64,000 nt of DNA from Mycolicibacterium chubuense NBB4 (GCF_000266905.1 NC_018027.1:2108001-2172000); one strand, 5' to 3'. Counted from the first letter of the stretch, positions 17,662-30,426 are shown. Translations and numbers: made by a program. The notes: a model not told the origin generated them from the sequence alone.

Positions 17662-20424
17662 GTGGCAGGTAAGGCCCGTGTGCACGAGTTGGCTAAGGAA
17701 CTCGGTGTCACCAGCAAGGAAGTGCTCGCCCGACTTAGTGAACAGGGCGAATTCGTCAAGTCGGCGTCCTCGACGGTCGAGGCGCCCGTCGCCCGCCGGT
17801 TGCGTGAGTCGTTCGGCGGCTCCAAGCCCGTAGCCGAGAAGGCGCCGAGTCCGGCGACGGCGTCCGGCAACGGCTCGCCCAAGCCGGCCGCCCCGGCCGC
17901 GCCGGCTCCCGGAACCGGCCCGAGGCCGGGGGCGCCCAAGCCCTCGGCGCCACAGCCGCCGGTCGTGCAGCAGCCGGCCGCCCCGGCCCCGCAGCCCCCG
18001 GCACCCGCCCCCGCGGCACCCCCGCCGGCGGCCGCCGCGCCGCCGGCCGCTCCGCCGGCAACCCCGGGCCGCCCCACACCGGGCCCGCGGCCCGGTCCCG
18101 CCGCGCCCAAGCCCGGTGCGCCCAAGCCCGCCGCGCGGACCCCGCGCGTCGGCAACAACCCGTTCTCCTCACAGCAACCCGTCGAGCGCCCGATTCCTCG
18201 GCCGCAGGGTCCGGGCGGACCCAGGCCCGGCCCGGGAGCCGGCGGACCCCGCCCCGGCGGCGGACCGCGTCCGGGCGCCTCGCCCGGCAACATGCCCCCG
18301 CGGCCGCAGGGCGCACGTCCCGGTCAGGGACCGCGTCCCGGTGGCGGACCGCGTCCCGGTGGTGGGCCCCGTCCGGCGCCCGGTGGCGCCGGCCGTCCCG
18401 GCGGCGGTGGCGGCGGTAACTACCGCGGCGGCGGTGGCGGTGCTCCCGCGGGCGGCGGTTTTCGAGGCCGTCCCGGCGGCGGTGGCCGTCCCGGTCAGCG
18501 CGGTGGCGCAGCGGGCGCGTTCGGTCGTCCCGGCGGCGCGCCGAAGCGCGGCCGTAAGTCGAAGCGGGCGAAACGCGCCGAGTACGAGAACATGCAGGCG
18601 CCGGTCGTCGGTGGCGTGCGGTTGCCGAAGGGCAACGGCGAGACCATCCGGCTGGCCCGCGGCGCGTCGCTGAGCGACTTCGCCGACAAGATCAACGCCA
18701 ATCCGGCGTCGCTGGTCCAGGCGCTGTTCAACCTCGGTGAGATGGTGACCGCGACCCAGTCGGTGGACGATTCGACGCTCGAGTTGCTGGGCGGCGAGAT
18801 GAACTACGTCGTGCAGGTCGTGTCCCCGGAGGACGAGGACCGCGAGCTGCTGCAGTCCTTCGACCTGTCCTACGGCGAGGACGAGGGCGGCGAGGAGGAC
18901 CTCGAGTTCCGTCCGCCGGTCGTCACCGTCATGGGCCACGTCGACCACGGCAAGACCCGGCTGCTGGACACCATCCGCCAGGCCAACGTCCGCGAGGAAG
19001 AGGCCGGCGGCATCACCCAGCACATCGGTGCCTACCAGGTGACCGTCGACCTCGACGGCAACGAGCGGCCGATCACCTTCATCGACACCCCGGGTCACGA
19101 GGCGTTCACCGCCATGCGTGCCCGCGGTGCGAAGGCCACCGACATCGCGATTCTGGTGGTGGCCGCCGACGACGGCGTCATGCCGCAGACGGTAGAGGCG
19201 GTCAACCACGCCCAGGCGGCCGACGTGCCGATCGTGGTGGCGGTCAACAAGATCGACAAGGAGGGCGCCGACCCGGCCAAGATCCGCGGTCAGCTCACCG
19301 AGTACGGTCTGATCCCCGAGGAGTACGGCGGCGACACGATGTTCGTCGACATCTCGGCGAAGAACAACGTGAACATCGAGGCGCTGCTGGAAGCGGTCAT
19401 CCTGACCGCCGATGCGTCGCTGGACCTGCGGGCCAACCCCGACATGGAGGCCCAGGGTGTGGCGATCGAGGCGCACCTGGACCGTGGCCGCGGCCCGGTG
19501 GCCACCGTGCTCATCCAGCGCGGCACCCTGCGGGTCGGCGACTCGGTGGTGGCCGGCGACGCGTACGGCCGCGTTCGCCGCATGGTCGACGAGCACGGCG
19601 AGGACGTCGAAGAGGCGTTGCCGTCGCGTCCCGTCCAGGTCATCGGCTTCACGTCGGTGCCGGGTGCCGGTGACAACTTCCTCGTCGTCGACGAGGACCG
19701 CATCGCCCGCCAGATCGCCGACCGGCGCAGCGCGCGCAAGCGCAACGCGCTGGCCGCCCGGACCCGCAAGCGGATCAGCCTGGAGGACCTGGATTCGGCG
19801 CTGAAGGAGACCAGCCAGCTGAACCTGATCCTCAAGGGCGACAACGCCGGTACGGTCGAGGCGCTCGAGGAGGCCCTGCTGGGCATCCAGGTCGACGACG
19901 AGGTGGAGCTGCGCGTCATCGACCGTGGTGTCGGTGGCGTCACGGAGACCAACGTCAACCTGGCGTCGGCGTCGGATGCCATCATCATCGGCTTCAACGT
20001 CCGTGCCGAGGGCAAGGCGACCGAGCTGGCCAACCGCGAGGGTGTGGAGATCCGGTACTACTCGGTGATCTACCAGGCCATCGACGAGATCGAGAGCGCG
20101 CTCAAGGGCATGCTCAAGCCGATCTTCGAGGAGCGCGAGCTCGGCCGCGCCGAGATCCGCGCGATCTTCCGGTCGTCCAAGGTCGGCAACATCGCCGGTT
20201 GCCTCGTCCAGTCGGGCATCATGCGGCGCAACGCCAAGGCCCGGCTGCTGCGCGACAACGTCGTGGTCGCCGAGAACCTCACGGTGTCTTCGCTCAAGAG
20301 GGAGAAGGACGATGCCACCGAGGTCCGCGAGGGCTACGAGTGCGGTCTGACGCTGACGTACTCCGACATCAAGGAAGGCGACGTCATCGAGACGTACGAG
20401 CTGGTTGAGAAAGCTCGGACCTGA
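17662..20424 (+). CDS. infB: Translation initiation factor IF-2
   Basis: GTPase that places initiator tRNA on the 30S subunit and promotes subunit joining. The 920-residue protein begins with an IF2N domain ([23 protein letters not shown]), then a long Pro/Gly/Ala/Arg-rich linker (about residues 70-305), a second IF2N domain, and the G domain from about residue 415. G1 is GHVDHGKT, G3 DTPGHEAF and G4 NKID. Domains II-IV follow, ending in [20 protein letters not shown]. The GTG has an AGGAGATGTA ribosome site. rbfA follows after 30 nt. Confidence 0.97.
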   Translation: MAGKARVHELAKELGVTSKEVLARLSEQGEFVKSASSTVEAPVARRLRESFGGSKPVAEKAPSPATASGNGSPKPAAPAAPAPGTGPRPGAPKPSAPQPPVVQQPAAPAPQPPAPAPAAPPPAAAAPPAAPPATPGRPTPGPRPGPAAPKPGAPKPAARTPRVGNNPFSSQQPVERPIPRPQGPGGPRPGPGAGGPRPGGGPRPGASPGNMPPRPQGARPGQGPRPGGGPRPGGGPRPAPGGAGRPGGGGGGNYRGGGGGAPAGGGFRGRPGGGGRPGQRGGAAGAFGRPGGAPKRGRKSKRAKRAEYENMQAPVVGGVRLPKGNGETIRLARGASLSDFADKINANPASLVQALFNLGEMVTATQSVDDSTLELLGGEMNYVVQVVSPEDEDRELLQSFDLSYGEDEGGEEDLEFRPPVVTVMGHVDHGKTRLLDTIRQANVREEEAGGITQHIGAYQVTVDLDGNERPITFIDTPGHEAFTAMRARGAKATDIAILVVAADDGVMPQTVEAVNHAQAADVPIVVAVNKIDKEGADPAKIRGQLTEYGLIPEEYGGDTMFVDISAKNNVNIEALLEAVILTADASLDLRANPDMEAQGVAIEAHLDRGRGPVATVLIQRGTLRVGDSVVAGDAYGRVRRMVDEHGEDVEEALPSRPVQVIGFTSVPGAGDNFLVVDEDRIARQIADRRSARKRNALAARTRKRISLEDLDSALKETSQLNLILKGDNAGTVEALEEALLGIQVDDEVELRVIDRGVGGVTETNVNLASASDAIIIGFNVRAEGKATELANREGVEIRYYSVIYQAIDEIESALKGMLKPIFEERELGRAEIRAIFRSSKVGNIAGCLVQSGIMRRNAKARLLRDNVVVAENLTVSSLKREKDDATEVREGYECGLTLTYSDIKEGDVIETYELVEKART
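17880..18560 (+). repeat. Low-complexity Pro/Gly/Arg-coding tract in infB
   Basis: Degenerate short repeats rich in CCC/CCG/GGC codons encode runs such as [16 protein letters not shown] and the glycine-rich [13 protein letters not shown]. Such linkers are usual in actinobacterial IF-2 but vary in length and are prone to slippage. Confidence 0.75.
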
Positions 20425-20454
20425 TGAGCGCTTGCGCGAAGAAGAGGGGGCGCA

Positions 20455-23258
<2,804 letters not shown>

Positions 23259-23265
23259 GGGTGGC

Positions 23266-23883
23266 TCAGGGTCGCGTCGCCGCGACCGCCCACACGTCCC
23301 GCCGTCCGGCGCGGTACCTGCGCACGGTGACGTCGACGAACCCGGCATCGCGGCACAGCGCTGCGAACGACTCGGCCTGAGCGGGCGTCCATCCGTGACT
23401 GGCGAACCCGGTGGCGCCGGGTTCGGTCTGTCGCTCGACGGCGAGCAACCGCCCGCCGGGGGAGAGCACCCGGTGGGCCTCGGCCAGCCCCGTGGTGACG
23501 TCGCGCCAGTGGTGCACCGTCGCCAGCGCCCACACCACGGTCGCCGAGGAATCCGGCACCGGCAGCGCTTCGGCACTGCCTTGCGCCCACCGGATGCCGT
23601 CGCGCCGACTGACGGCGCGGGCCAGTCGCAGCATCGACTCCGAGGGATCGACGCCGGTGACGTGTGCGCCCCGGCGGGCCGCCGCGCGGGCGGCATTGCC
23701 TGCTCCACAGCCGATGTCGACCACGCGGTCGCTTCCCGACACCCCCGCGAGGTCGACCGCCAGCTTGGCGTAGCGTCCACCGGTCGCCAAGAACACCAGC
23801 CCGAAGAGGTTGCCGGTGACGCCCGAGAAGCCAGGGTGATCGGCGTGGTGGTTGACCGGTAGCCGGGTCGCGTCATCGCTCAT
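23266..23883 (-). CDS. Class I SAM-dependent methyltransferase
   Basis: A 205-residue methyltransferase of unknown substrate. Motif I is [28 protein letters not shown] and a post-I aspartate lies in GVDPSESMLRLA. WAQGSAEALPVPDSSATVVWALATVHHW and HRVLSPGGRLLAVE resemble motifs II and III of Methyltransf_11 proteins. The ATG at 23883 starts MSDDATRLPVNHH. It follows echA16 on the same strand after 17 nt and is convergent with dinF (7-nt gap). Confidence 0.83.
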   Translation of the reverse strand: MSDDATRLPVNHHADHPGFSGVTGNLFGLVFLATGGRYAKLAVDLAGVSGSDRVVDIGCGAGNAARAAARRGAHVTGVDPSESMLRLARAVSRRDGIRWAQGSAEALPVPDSSATVVWALATVHHWRDVTTGLAEAHRVLSPGGRLLAVERQTEPGATGFASHGWTPAQAESFAALCRDAGFVDVTVRRYRAGRRDVWAVAATRP

Positions 23884-23900
23884 GGTCCGATGATCCTCCC

Positions 23901-24680
23901 TCAGGGCCGGACCTGGGATCGGCCGCGCTCCATGACGGAGCCGCGGCTCGCGGCGACGTCGTCGCCGGTCGTGCTCTTCATCCACTCGCGGGCCGAGGCG
24001 GCCTCGAGCCACAGGCCGGCGCTGCTCTGCGAGTCGTCGATGAGGTGGTAGGACCTCATGAGCGCGCGGACGGCCTTCTGGTTGTTGCCCACGATCGACG
24101 CCGCGATCCCGCGCGCCGTGTCCATCAGCTCGCCGTGCGGCACGACCTGCGTGACGAGACCCGTGCGCAGTGCCTCCTCAGCCGACAGATAGTCGCCGGT
24201 CATGCTCATCCGGCGCGCCATCCCGACACCGACCTTCTGCGGGAGCCGCACGGAGAGCCCCCACGTGGGAAGCAAGCCGACGCGGGCGTGGGTGTCGGCG
24301 AACCGCGCCTGCTCGGACGCGACGAGGATGTCGCAGTACAGCGCGATCTCCAGGCCGCCGGTGACGGCCGCACCGTTGATCGCCCCGATCACCGGCTTGG
24401 TCATCGGCGGCCACTTGGGCGAGATGTCGGGCAGATCGGTGGTGTTGCCCAGCTCCTTGAGGTCGAGCCCGGCGCAGAACACCGGGTCGGTGCCGGTGAC
24501 GATCACGACGTCGACCTCGGCGTCGGACTCCGCCTCGCGCAACGCCTCGAAGAATCGCGTGCGCAGAGCCGACGACAACGCGTTGCGCGACGCGGGACGG
24601 TTCAGGGTGAGGGTCCGGACGCGGTCACGGGTGTCGACGAGCAGGACGTCGGTGGCTGCGGAATCGGCGGCGTGGGTCAT
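23901..24680 (-). CDS. echA16: Enoyl-CoA hydratase/isomerase family protein
   Basis: Crotonase-fold protein of 259 residues, probably acting on acyl-CoA in beta-oxidation or a related route. LTLNRPASRNALSSALR and VVIVTGTDPVFCAGLDLKEL form the CoA and oxyanion region; AINGAAVTGGLEIALYCDILVAS is the second signature and carries the oxyanion-hole glycine. DTHARVGLLPTWGLSVRLPQKVG follows. The ATG at 24680 is 6 nt after a TACGGT -10 box, predicting a leaderless mRNA. By position and order relative to dinF it matches EchA16 (Rv2831). Substrate unknown. Confidence 0.87.
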   Translation of the reverse strand: MTHAADSAATDVLLVDTRDRVRTLTLNRPASRNALSSALRTRFFEALREAESDAEVDVVIVTGTDPVFCAGLDLKELGNTTDLPDISPKWPPMTKPVIGAINGAAVTGGLEIALYCDILVASEQARFADTHARVGLLPTWGLSVRLPQKVGVGMARRMSMTGDYLSAEEALRTGLVTQVVPHGELMDTARGIAASIVGNNQKAVRALMRSYHLIDDSQSSAGLWLEAASAREWMKSTTGDDVAASRGSVMERGRSQVRP

Positions 24681-24686
24681 TCGCTC

Positions 24687-24692
24687 ACCGTA
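24687..24692 (-). promoter_or_regulatory. -10 box (TACGGT) of echA16
   Basis: Ends 6 nt before the ATG at 24680. It is back to back with the -10 box of the divergent DUF2277 gene. Confidence 0.45.
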
Positions 24693-24712
24693 TCGGTGTG
24701 GACCGGCGCGCC

Positions 24713-24718
24713 TATCGT
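24713..24718 (+). promoter_or_regulatory. -10 box (TATCGT) of DUF2277 gene
   Basis: Ends 7 nt before the ATG at 24726. The 45-nt divergent gap thus holds two leaderless-type promoters. Confidence 0.45.
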
Positions 24719-24725
24719 GGAGACC

Positions 24726-24992
24726 ATGTGCCGAAACATCACCGAGTTGCGGGGTCTGCAGCCCGCAGCCACGCCCGAGGAGATCGAGGCCGCGGCCCGC
24801 CAGTACGTCCGCAAAGTCAGCGGGATCACCCGGCCGGCCGGCGCCAACGTCGACGCGTTCGAAGCCGCGGTCGCCGAGGTGACCGCATCTACCGAGCGGC
24901 TGCTCGCCGCCCTGCAACCGCGCAGGCAGCCGCCCAAGACGGTGCCGCCGCTGCGCCGCCCGGAGGTCCGCGCCCGCCTGCAGCTCAGATGA
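24726..24992 (+). CDS. DUF2277 family protein
   Basis: An 88-residue protein starting MCRNITELRGLQPAATPEEI, the hallmark of the DUF2277 family; YVRKVSGITRPAGANVDAFEAAV is also conserved in it. No enzymatic motif is visible and the function is unknown. A longer in-frame opening exists upstream but would overlap echA16. Its stop overlaps the next start (ATGA), so it is co-translated with the DUF1802 gene. Confidence 0.82.
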   Translation: MCRNITELRGLQPAATPEEIEAAARQYVRKVSGITRPAGANVDAFEAAVAEVTASTERLLAALQPRRQPPKTVPPLRRPEVRARLQLR

Positions 24993-25549
24993 CCACGACG
25001 CTCACCCGACCGGCGCTCAAGGAATGGAGTGCCGCGGTGCACGCGCTGCTCGAGGGCAGGCAGACCGTGCTGCTGCGCAAGGGCGGTATCGCCGAGAAGA
25101 GGTTCGAGGTGGCGGCGCCGCGGTTCTTGCTGTTCCCGACCGTCGCCCACAGCCATGCCGAGCGGGTGCGCCCCGAACACCGGGACCTGCTCGTGCCCGC
25201 GGCCGCCGACAGTACCGAGGACGACGTCGTGCTGCGTGCCGGCGCCCGGGTCGTCGCCGCGATCCAGGTCGACCGGCCCGAGGCTCTCGATGACCTTGCG
25301 CCACTCCATATCTGGACCGACGAGTCGGTCCGCGCCGACCGGGTCGACTTCCGGCCGCGGCACCGGCTGACCGTCCTCGTCGTCTCGGCGGCGCCGCTGA
25401 CCGAACCCGTCCGGCTGGCGCGCACGCCCGACTACCGCGGATGTTCCAGCTGGGTCGATCTACCGGTGGATCCGGCGTGGGGCGACCCGGTGCACGACGA
25501 CGCGACACTGCACGACATCGCCGCGCAGGTGCGCCTCTCAGTCGGCTAG
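24989..25549 (+). CDS. DUF1802 family protein
   Basis: A 186-residue soluble protein. ALKEWSAAVHALLEGRQTVLLRKGGIAEKRFEV and FLLFPTVAHSHAERVRPEH are typical of DUF1802 proteins, which often accompany DUF2277 genes. Function unknown. The ATG overlaps the preceding stop. Its last 12 nt overlap the 3' end of the convergent CocE-type hydrolase gene. Confidence 0.8.
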   Translation: MTTTLTRPALKEWSAAVHALLEGRQTVLLRKGGIAEKRFEVAAPRFLLFPTVAHSHAERVRPEHRDLLVPAAADSTEDDVVLRAGARVVAAIQVDRPEALDDLAPLHIWTDESVRADRVDFRPRHRLTVLVVSAAPLTEPVRLARTPDYRGCSSWVDLPVDPAWGDPVHDDATLHDIAAQVRLSVG

Positions 25550-27175
25550 GCCGGCGGGTGGTGTCGTGCCGGCCGGCAGGACCAGCCGCGATTCCCCGCC
25601 GAAGTGCACGGTGTGCCGCGCGGTCTTGAGAGTCGTTGCGGTGGAGACACTGTGGCCGGTACCGAGGTTGCGCAGAAATCGGGGATGGGATCCGCCGGCG
25701 ATCAGCAGCCGGACCCGCGAGCCCGCCGGGAACGTGTGCGCGACGGCGTCCATCTCGATGCGCACGGTGCCGGAATCGGACGCCGACGCCAGATACCCGT
25801 CGCTGACGTTGCGGGAGTGGCCGTGCGCGTCGACCTGGCTGATCCGGACGAACAGGTCGTTGTGCGGGTTCGCACACGAATGGGCCAGTTCGACGACCGG
25901 CGTCCCCACCGCATACAGGTCGGCCGGCAGCGGATCGCCGGTGAAGGTGAGGACGTCGGCGCGGCGGGCCAGCGCGGAGTCGTCGCGGTACCCGCCGGCG
26001 GGGGAGAGCATCCTGCCGCCGAGCGTCGGCGTCGGGTCGGCGGGGTTGTAGACGAACACCGCCGAGCCACCCTCGTGCGGTGCAGCCGGGCCGAGCCGAC
26101 GCGAATCACGAAGGTAGAGCGTGTGTGCGGGCATCGCGGGCGGCCAGTCGGGCAGGTCGAGCCAGCCCCGCCCGTCGAGGTGCACGCGCACGGGTGCGGG
26201 GCGCCCCGAGGGCGCGGTCCCGAGGTGGGTGCCCAGCCAGTCCAGCGTCTCGCGGATAGCGGTGGGCGCGGCCTTGGTCATCATCTGGCCGTGCGTCCAC
26301 GGCCCGATCGTCAACGCGGTGTCCACGCCGCGGTCGCGCATCCGCGTGTACTGCTCGAGCGTCTGCTCGAGGAAAAGGTCCTGCCAGCCGCTCAGCAACA
26401 GCACCGGTACCCGGGCCCGGTCCACGGCGTCGCGCAGATGGAGTTTCGACCAGAACGGGTCGTCGGCGTCGGGATGGTCCAGCCAGGACTCGAACCACGG
26501 GGCGCCGTCACCGAGCAGCGCGCGGCTCGACTCGCCCAGCGGCATGCCGAGCGACGCTTCGGTCACCAGGGTCTGGGCCCGCACTTGACGCAGCAGGGTC
26601 CGCAGCCGGCGCGAATCCTCTTGGCGGCCGACCAGATCGCTCCAGCCGAGGAAGTCGTTGAGGCCGAATGACCCTGTGCCCCATCGGGGTCCGGTGACGT
26701 CGTGCGGGCCGACGGTGATCACCGCGGCCTTCAGCTCGGGTGGCGGGTCGGCCAGCAGCGCCCACTGCGTCCAGCCCAGATAGGACAGTCCGACGGTGCC
26801 GAACGTGCCGGTGAACCAGGGCTGCTCGCGCAGCCATGTGACGGTGTCGGCGCCGTCGTCGACCTCGTGGACGAAGGGGTCGAAGTCGCCTCCGGAGCCG
26901 AAGGTGCCGCGCACGCTTCCGACGACGACGTGATAGCCGCGCGCGGCGTACACCGCGCCGTACAGCGCGGCGAACGGCCAGCCCCGCCCGTACGGCCCAC
27001 GCACCAGCAGGGTCGCCACCGGATCGCCGGTCCGCGGCACGTAGTGGTCGGCGACCAGGTCGACGCCGTCGCGCATCGGCACCCGCAGCCCGCGGTCGAC
27101 GTCGAACGCGGTGGTCGGCGGAGGGATCCGCAGAAGGCCGCTGAGCCGCTGCAACACGGCGCGCTGGTCGCTCAT
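25538..27175 (-). CDS. CocE/NonD family hydrolase (X-Pro dipeptidyl-peptidase S15 type)
   Basis: A 545-residue serine hydrolase. The N-terminal alpha/beta domain has VPMRDGVDLVADHYVP, SVRGTFGSGGDFDPF and nucleophile elbow GLSYLG with Ser131. An acid/His pair lies further on (WTHGQM is the likely His region). The C-terminal half is the jelly-roll domain of the X-Pro dipeptidyl-peptidase family. The natural substrate (peptide, ester or acyl conjugate) is unknown. It lies 10 nt after the DUF3558-like gene on the same strand, so it may share that gene's KstR-type operator. Corresponds to Rv2800 by position. Confidence 0.85.
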   Translation of the reverse strand: MSDQRAVLQRLSGLLRIPPPTTAFDVDRGLRVPMRDGVDLVADHYVPRTGDPVATLLVRGPYGRGWPFAALYGAVYAARGYHVVVGSVRGTFGSGGDFDPFVHEVDDGADTVTWLREQPWFTGTFGTVGLSYLGWTQWALLADPPPELKAAVITVGPHDVTGPRWGTGSFGLNDFLGWSDLVGRQEDSRRLRTLLRQVRAQTLVTEASLGMPLGESSRALLGDGAPWFESWLDHPDADDPFWSKLHLRDAVDRARVPVLLLSGWQDLFLEQTLEQYTRMRDRGVDTALTIGPWTHGQMMTKAAPTAIRETLDWLGTHLGTAPSGRPAPVRVHLDGRGWLDLPDWPPAMPAHTLYLRDSRRLGPAAPHEGGSAVFVYNPADPTPTLGGRMLSPAGGYRDDSALARRADVLTFTGDPLPADLYAVGTPVVELAHSCANPHNDLFVRISQVDAHGHSRNVSDGYLASASDSGTVRIEMDAVAHTFPAGSRVRLLIAGGSHPRFLRNLGTGHSVSTATTLKTARHTVHFGGESRLVLPAGTTPPAGLAD

Positions 27176-27185
27176 GTCAATAGAC

Positions 27186-27758
27186 TCAATAGACGTAGTA
27201 CGGGCTCAGCTCGTGGGCGCGCTGCAGGTTCGTCTGCATGCAGTCCGGATTGGGGTTCGAGTAGATCGGGGAGTAGAACAGCGACTGCTGGATGACCCCG
27301 TAGCTCGTCTTGAACGCGATCATGCAGGTGATCCACCAGCGGTTGTTCCAGTCCGTCGGCTTCATGATCCAGTACTGCGCGGCCCGGTGGCCGTTGATGT
27401 CGAGTTCGACGGCATCAGGCGGCAGCGTCTGCTCGTAGGTGCGCCAGACGAACGCCTCGACCGCCATCTGATAGTTGCCCGCGTCGTAATGGCAGCGCAG
27501 GCTGTCCTCGTGCGCCGGCGGCGTGTACGCCAGCCCGATGCGCTGGATGACGTCGAGCGGGATGTCGCGGCACGGGTCGAACGGGTCCGGGTTGGTGAGG
27601 TCGAGCACCGGCGACTTGATCGTGGTCATCGGCACATCGGTCGACCGCAGCTCGAACCGCCGGGTGGCCGCGGTCTCCGCCGGGTCGGCCTGCCAGACGA
27701 CCACCACCGCCGCGACCAGCGCACACAGCGCCGAGAACAGCCGCAGCTTGGCGAACAT
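27186..27758 (-). CDS. DUF3558-like secreted or membrane-anchored protein
   Basis: A 190-residue protein with one N-terminal hydrophobic segment (LFSALCALVAAVVVVW), no lipobox and an otherwise hydrophilic extracytoplasmic part. DPFDPCRDIPLDVIQRIGLAYTP and CHYDAGNYQMAVEAF match the DPC..C layout of DUF3558 proteins; four cysteines could form two disulfides. Function unknown. It is the first gene after the palindrome at 27850-27865 and a TACACT -10-like box at 27814-27819 (minus strand). Positional match Rv2799. Confidence 0.72.
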   Translation of the reverse strand: MFAKLRLFSALCALVAAVVVVWQADPAETAATRRFELRSTDVPMTTIKSPVLDLTNPDPFDPCRDIPLDVIQRIGLAYTPPAHEDSLRCHYDAGNYQMAVEAFVWRTYEQTLPPDAVELDINGHRAAQYWIMKPTDWNNRWWITCMIAFKTSYGVIQQSLFYSPIYSNPNPDCMQTNLQRAHELSPYYVY

Positions 27759-27849
27759 CGCACCCCCTCATTCGCGGCGGTGGCACCGCCGAGCCGTCCC
27801 GACCCTGCGGTGGAGTGTAACGGGCGGCACACACCCCGCGGGCGGGAAC

Positions 27850-27865
27850 CTAGAACATGTTCTAG
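27850..27865. promoter_or_regulatory. Perfect 16-bp palindrome matching the KstR operator
   Basis: CTAGAACATGTTCTAG is fully self-complementary and fits TNNAACNNGTTNNA, the known motif of the TetR-family cholesterol regulator KstR. It lies 92 nt upstream of the DUF3558-like gene (minus) and 46 nt upstream of the metallophosphoesterase gene (plus). Confidence 0.7.
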
Positions 27866-27897
27866 TTGCCGATAAGGGCGCCGGGGTTACGCACCAG

Positions 27898-27903
27898 TAG
27901 GCT
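27898..27903 (+). promoter_or_regulatory. -10 box (TAGGCT) of metallophosphoesterase-pptT-truB operon
   Basis: Ends 8 nt before the GTG at 27912, predicting a leaderless operon transcript. Confidence 0.5.
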
Positions 27904-27911
27904 GGCTTTTC

Positions 27912-28859
27912 GTGACCACTGACGACCGACGCCCCACGCTGTGGGCGGTCAGTGACCTCCATACCGGACACACCGGCAACAAGCCGGTCACCGAGTCACT
28001 GCATCCGTCCTCACCCGACGACTGGCTGATCGTGGCCGGCGACGTCGCCGAGCGCACCGACGAGATCCGCTGGTCGCTGGATCTGCTGCGCAAGCGCTTC
28101 GCCAAGGTCATCTGGGTGCCGGGCAACCACGAACTGTGGACCACCAACCGCGACCCGATGCAGATCTTCGGCAAGGCGCGCTACGACTACCTGGTCAACA
28201 TGTGCGACGAGATGGGCATCGTCACTCCCGAGCACCCGTTCCCGGTGTGGACCGAGGAGGGCGGCCCCGCGACGATCGTGCCGATGTTCCTGCTGTACGA
28301 CTACTCGTTCCTGCCGCAGGGCGCCGGCACGAAGGCCGAAGGCCTCGCGATCGCAAAGGAACGCAACATCGTCGGCACCGACGAATACCTGCTGTCGGCG
28401 GAGCCCTACTCGACCCGCGACGCGTGGTGCCACGACCGGGTCGCCTACACCCGCAAGCGCCTCGAGGACCTCGACTGGATGATGCCGACGGTTCAGGTCA
28501 ACCACTTCCCGATGGTCCGCGAGCCCTGCGACGCGATGTTCTACCCCGAGTTCTCGCTGTGGTGCGGCACCACTGCGACCGCCGACTGGCACACCCGCTA
28601 CAACGCGATCTGCTCGGTGTACGGCCACCTCCACATCCCGCGCACTACGTGGTACGACGGTGTGCGGTTCGAAGAGGTCTCCGTCGGCTACCCGCGGGAG
28701 TGGCGCCGTCGCAGGCCCTACCGCTGGCTGCGGCAGATCCTGCCCGATCCGAAGTACACCCCCGGCTACCTCAACGAGTTCGGCGGACACTTCCAGATCA
28801 CGCAGGAGATGCGCGATCACGCCGAGAAGATGCAGCAGCGCATCAAGGATCGGGCATGA
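27912..28859 (+). CDS. Metallophosphoesterase (pptT-linked)
   Basis: Calcineurin-like phosphoesterase of 315 residues. Metal ligands are visible in order: SDLHTGH, GDVAERTD, PGNHELW, a His in VNHFPMVREP and YGHLHIPRT. It overlaps pptT by 4 nt (ATGA). In mycobacteria the homologue (Rv2795c, PptH) is known as a phosphopantetheinyl hydrolase that removes the arm PptT installs, and the tight gene pairing here fits that. Confidence 0.87.
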   Translation: MTTDDRRPTLWAVSDLHTGHTGNKPVTESLHPSSPDDWLIVAGDVAERTDEIRWSLDLLRKRFAKVIWVPGNHELWTTNRDPMQIFGKARYDYLVNMCDEMGIVTPEHPFPVWTEEGGPATIVPMFLLYDYSFLPQGAGTKAEGLAIAKERNIVGTDEYLLSAEPYSTRDAWCHDRVAYTRKRLEDLDWMMPTVQVNHFPMVREPCDAMFYPEFSLWCGTTATADWHTRYNAICSVYGHLHIPRTTWYDGVRFEEVSVGYPREWRRRRPYRWLRQILPDPKYTPGYLNEFGGHFQITQEMRDHAEKMQQRIKDRA

Positions 28860-29533
28860 TCGCCGCGACGTTGCTGGCCGGCGTGCTGCCCGGCTCGGGC
28901 GACGCGCTGGCTGCTGCCGAGATGTACTCGGATCCGCGGGAACTCGCGCCGCTGCCCGAAGAGGAGCCGCTGATCGCGAAGTCGGTGCCCAAACGCCGCA
29001 ACGAGTTCATCACCGTGCGGTACTGCGCGCGCCGGGCGCTGGTGGACCTCGGGCTCGAGCCGGTGCCGATCCTCAAGGGCGAGAAGGGCGAACCGTGCTG
29101 GCCCGACGGTGTCGTCGGAAGCCTCACGCACTGCGAGGGTTTCCGCGGCGCGGCCGTCGGCCGTCGGGAACAGGTCCGGTCGGTCGGTATCGACGCCGAA
29201 CCGCACGACGTCCTGCCCAACGGCGTGCTCGACGCGATCAGCCTGCCGATCGAACGCTCCGAGATGCAGGCGCTGCCCCCAGGGGTGCACTGGGACCGGG
29301 TGTTGTTCTGCGCCAAGGAAGCCACCTACAAGGCATGGTTCCCGCTGACCCGCCGGTGGCTCGGGTTCGAGGACGCACACATCACCTTCGGACTCGATCC
29401 GGCCGGGCAGTCGGGCACCTTCACCTCTGAGATCCTGATCGACCCGGCGGCGCTGTCCGGGCCACCGCTGACCGCACTGCGCGGCAGGTGGGCGGTGCGC
29501 GACGGGATCGCGTTGACCGCCATCGTGTTGTGA
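28856..29533 (+). CDS. pptT: 4'-phosphopantetheinyl transferase PptT
   Basis: Sfp-type transferase of 225 residues that moves phosphopantetheine from CoA onto acyl and peptidyl carrier proteins of polyketide, mycolate and siderophore synthesis. Signatures are [14 protein letters not shown], the magnesium motif VGIDAEPHD and [15 protein letters not shown]. The start overlaps the stop of the phosphoesterase gene and the stop overlaps the truB start, so the three genes are translationally linked. Confidence 0.94.
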   Translation: MIAATLLAGVLPGSGDALAAAEMYSDPRELAPLPEEEPLIAKSVPKRRNEFITVRYCARRALVDLGLEPVPILKGEKGEPCWPDGVVGSLTHCEGFRGAAVGRREQVRSVGIDAEPHDVLPNGVLDAISLPIERSEMQALPPGVHWDRVLFCAKEATYKAWFPLTRRWLGFEDAHITFGLDPAGQSGTFTSEILIDPAALSGPPLTALRGRWAVRDGIALTAIVL

Positions 29534-30420
29534 GTCCTGTCGCAGCCGGGCTCGTCATCGTCGACAAGCCGGCGGGGATGACCAGTCATGACGTGGTGGG
29601 CCGCTGCCGGCGGCTGTTCGGAACCCGCAAAGTGGGTCACGCCGGCACCCTGGACCCGATGGCCACCGGCGTGCTGGTCGTCGGGATCGAGCGGGCCACC
29701 AAGATCCTCGGGCTGCTCACCGCGACGGACAAGGCGTATGCGGCGACCATCCGGCTGGGTCAGACGACGACCACCGAGGACGCCGAGGGTGAACTGGTGC
29801 AGTCGGTTTCGGCGGCCGGTGTGACCGACGACCGGATCGAGGCGGCCGTCGCGCCGCTGCGCGGTGACATCCGGCAGATCCCGTCGGCGGTCAGCGCGAT
29901 CAAGGTCGGCGGCAAGCGGGCCTACGCCCTCGCCCGCGAGGGTCAGACCGTCGAGTTGGCGCCGCGTCCCGTGCGGATCACGCGGTTCGACGTGATCGCG
30001 GTGCGGCGAGACGTGCCCGGTGTCGTGGACGTCGACGTAGTGGTGGACTGCTCCAGCGGCACCTACATCCGCGCCTTGGCGCGCGACGTCGGAGCCGCAC
30101 TCGGCGTGGGCGGGCACCTCACCGCGTTGCGGCGCACCCGCGTCGGTGGCTTCGGCCTCGATATGGCCCGCACGCTGGAGCAACTCGCCGAATCCCCGCA
30201 GCTGTCATACAGCCTGGACGAGGCGTGCCTGCAGGCATTTCCGCGCCGCGCCGTGACCGAGGCCGAGGCGGTGGACGCAAGCCACGGCCGTCCGCTACCG
30301 GCCGCCGGGATCGACGGTGTCTACGCCGCGGTGGCGCCGGACGGGCGGGTGATGGCGCTGATGACCGACGCCGGAGCACGGACGAAGTCGGTGGTCGTGA
30401 TCCGCCCGGCGACGTTGTAG
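29530..30420 (+). CDS. truB: tRNA pseudouridine-55 synthase
   Basis: Converts U55 of the tRNA T-loop to pseudouridine. The 296-residue protein has [12 protein letters not shown], the catalytic segment [17 protein letters not shown] with its aspartate, and the actinobacterial C-terminal extension. The GTG at 29530 overlaps the pptT stop (GTGA). It ends 6 nt before the convergent SRPBCC gene. Confidence 0.94.
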   Translation: MSPVAAGLVIVDKPAGMTSHDVVGRCRRLFGTRKVGHAGTLDPMATGVLVVGIERATKILGLLTATDKAYAATIRLGQTTTTEDAEGELVQSVSAAGVTDDRIEAAVAPLRGDIRQIPSAVSAIKVGGKRAYALAREGQTVELAPRPVRITRFDVIAVRRDVPGVVDVDVVVDCSSGTYIRALARDVGAALGVGGHLTALRRTRVGGFGLDMARTLEQLAESPQLSYSLDEACLQAFPRRAVTEAEAVDASHGRPLPAAGIDGVYAAVAPDGRVMALMTDAGARTKSVVVIRPATL

Positions 30421-30426
30421 TCCCCG

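Noticed and set aside
18280..18420. Short repeats in infB considered as a CRISPR-like or intergenic repeat array
   Set aside because: The units are degenerate, lack spacers, and stay in frame as the Pro/Gly-rich linker of IF-2.
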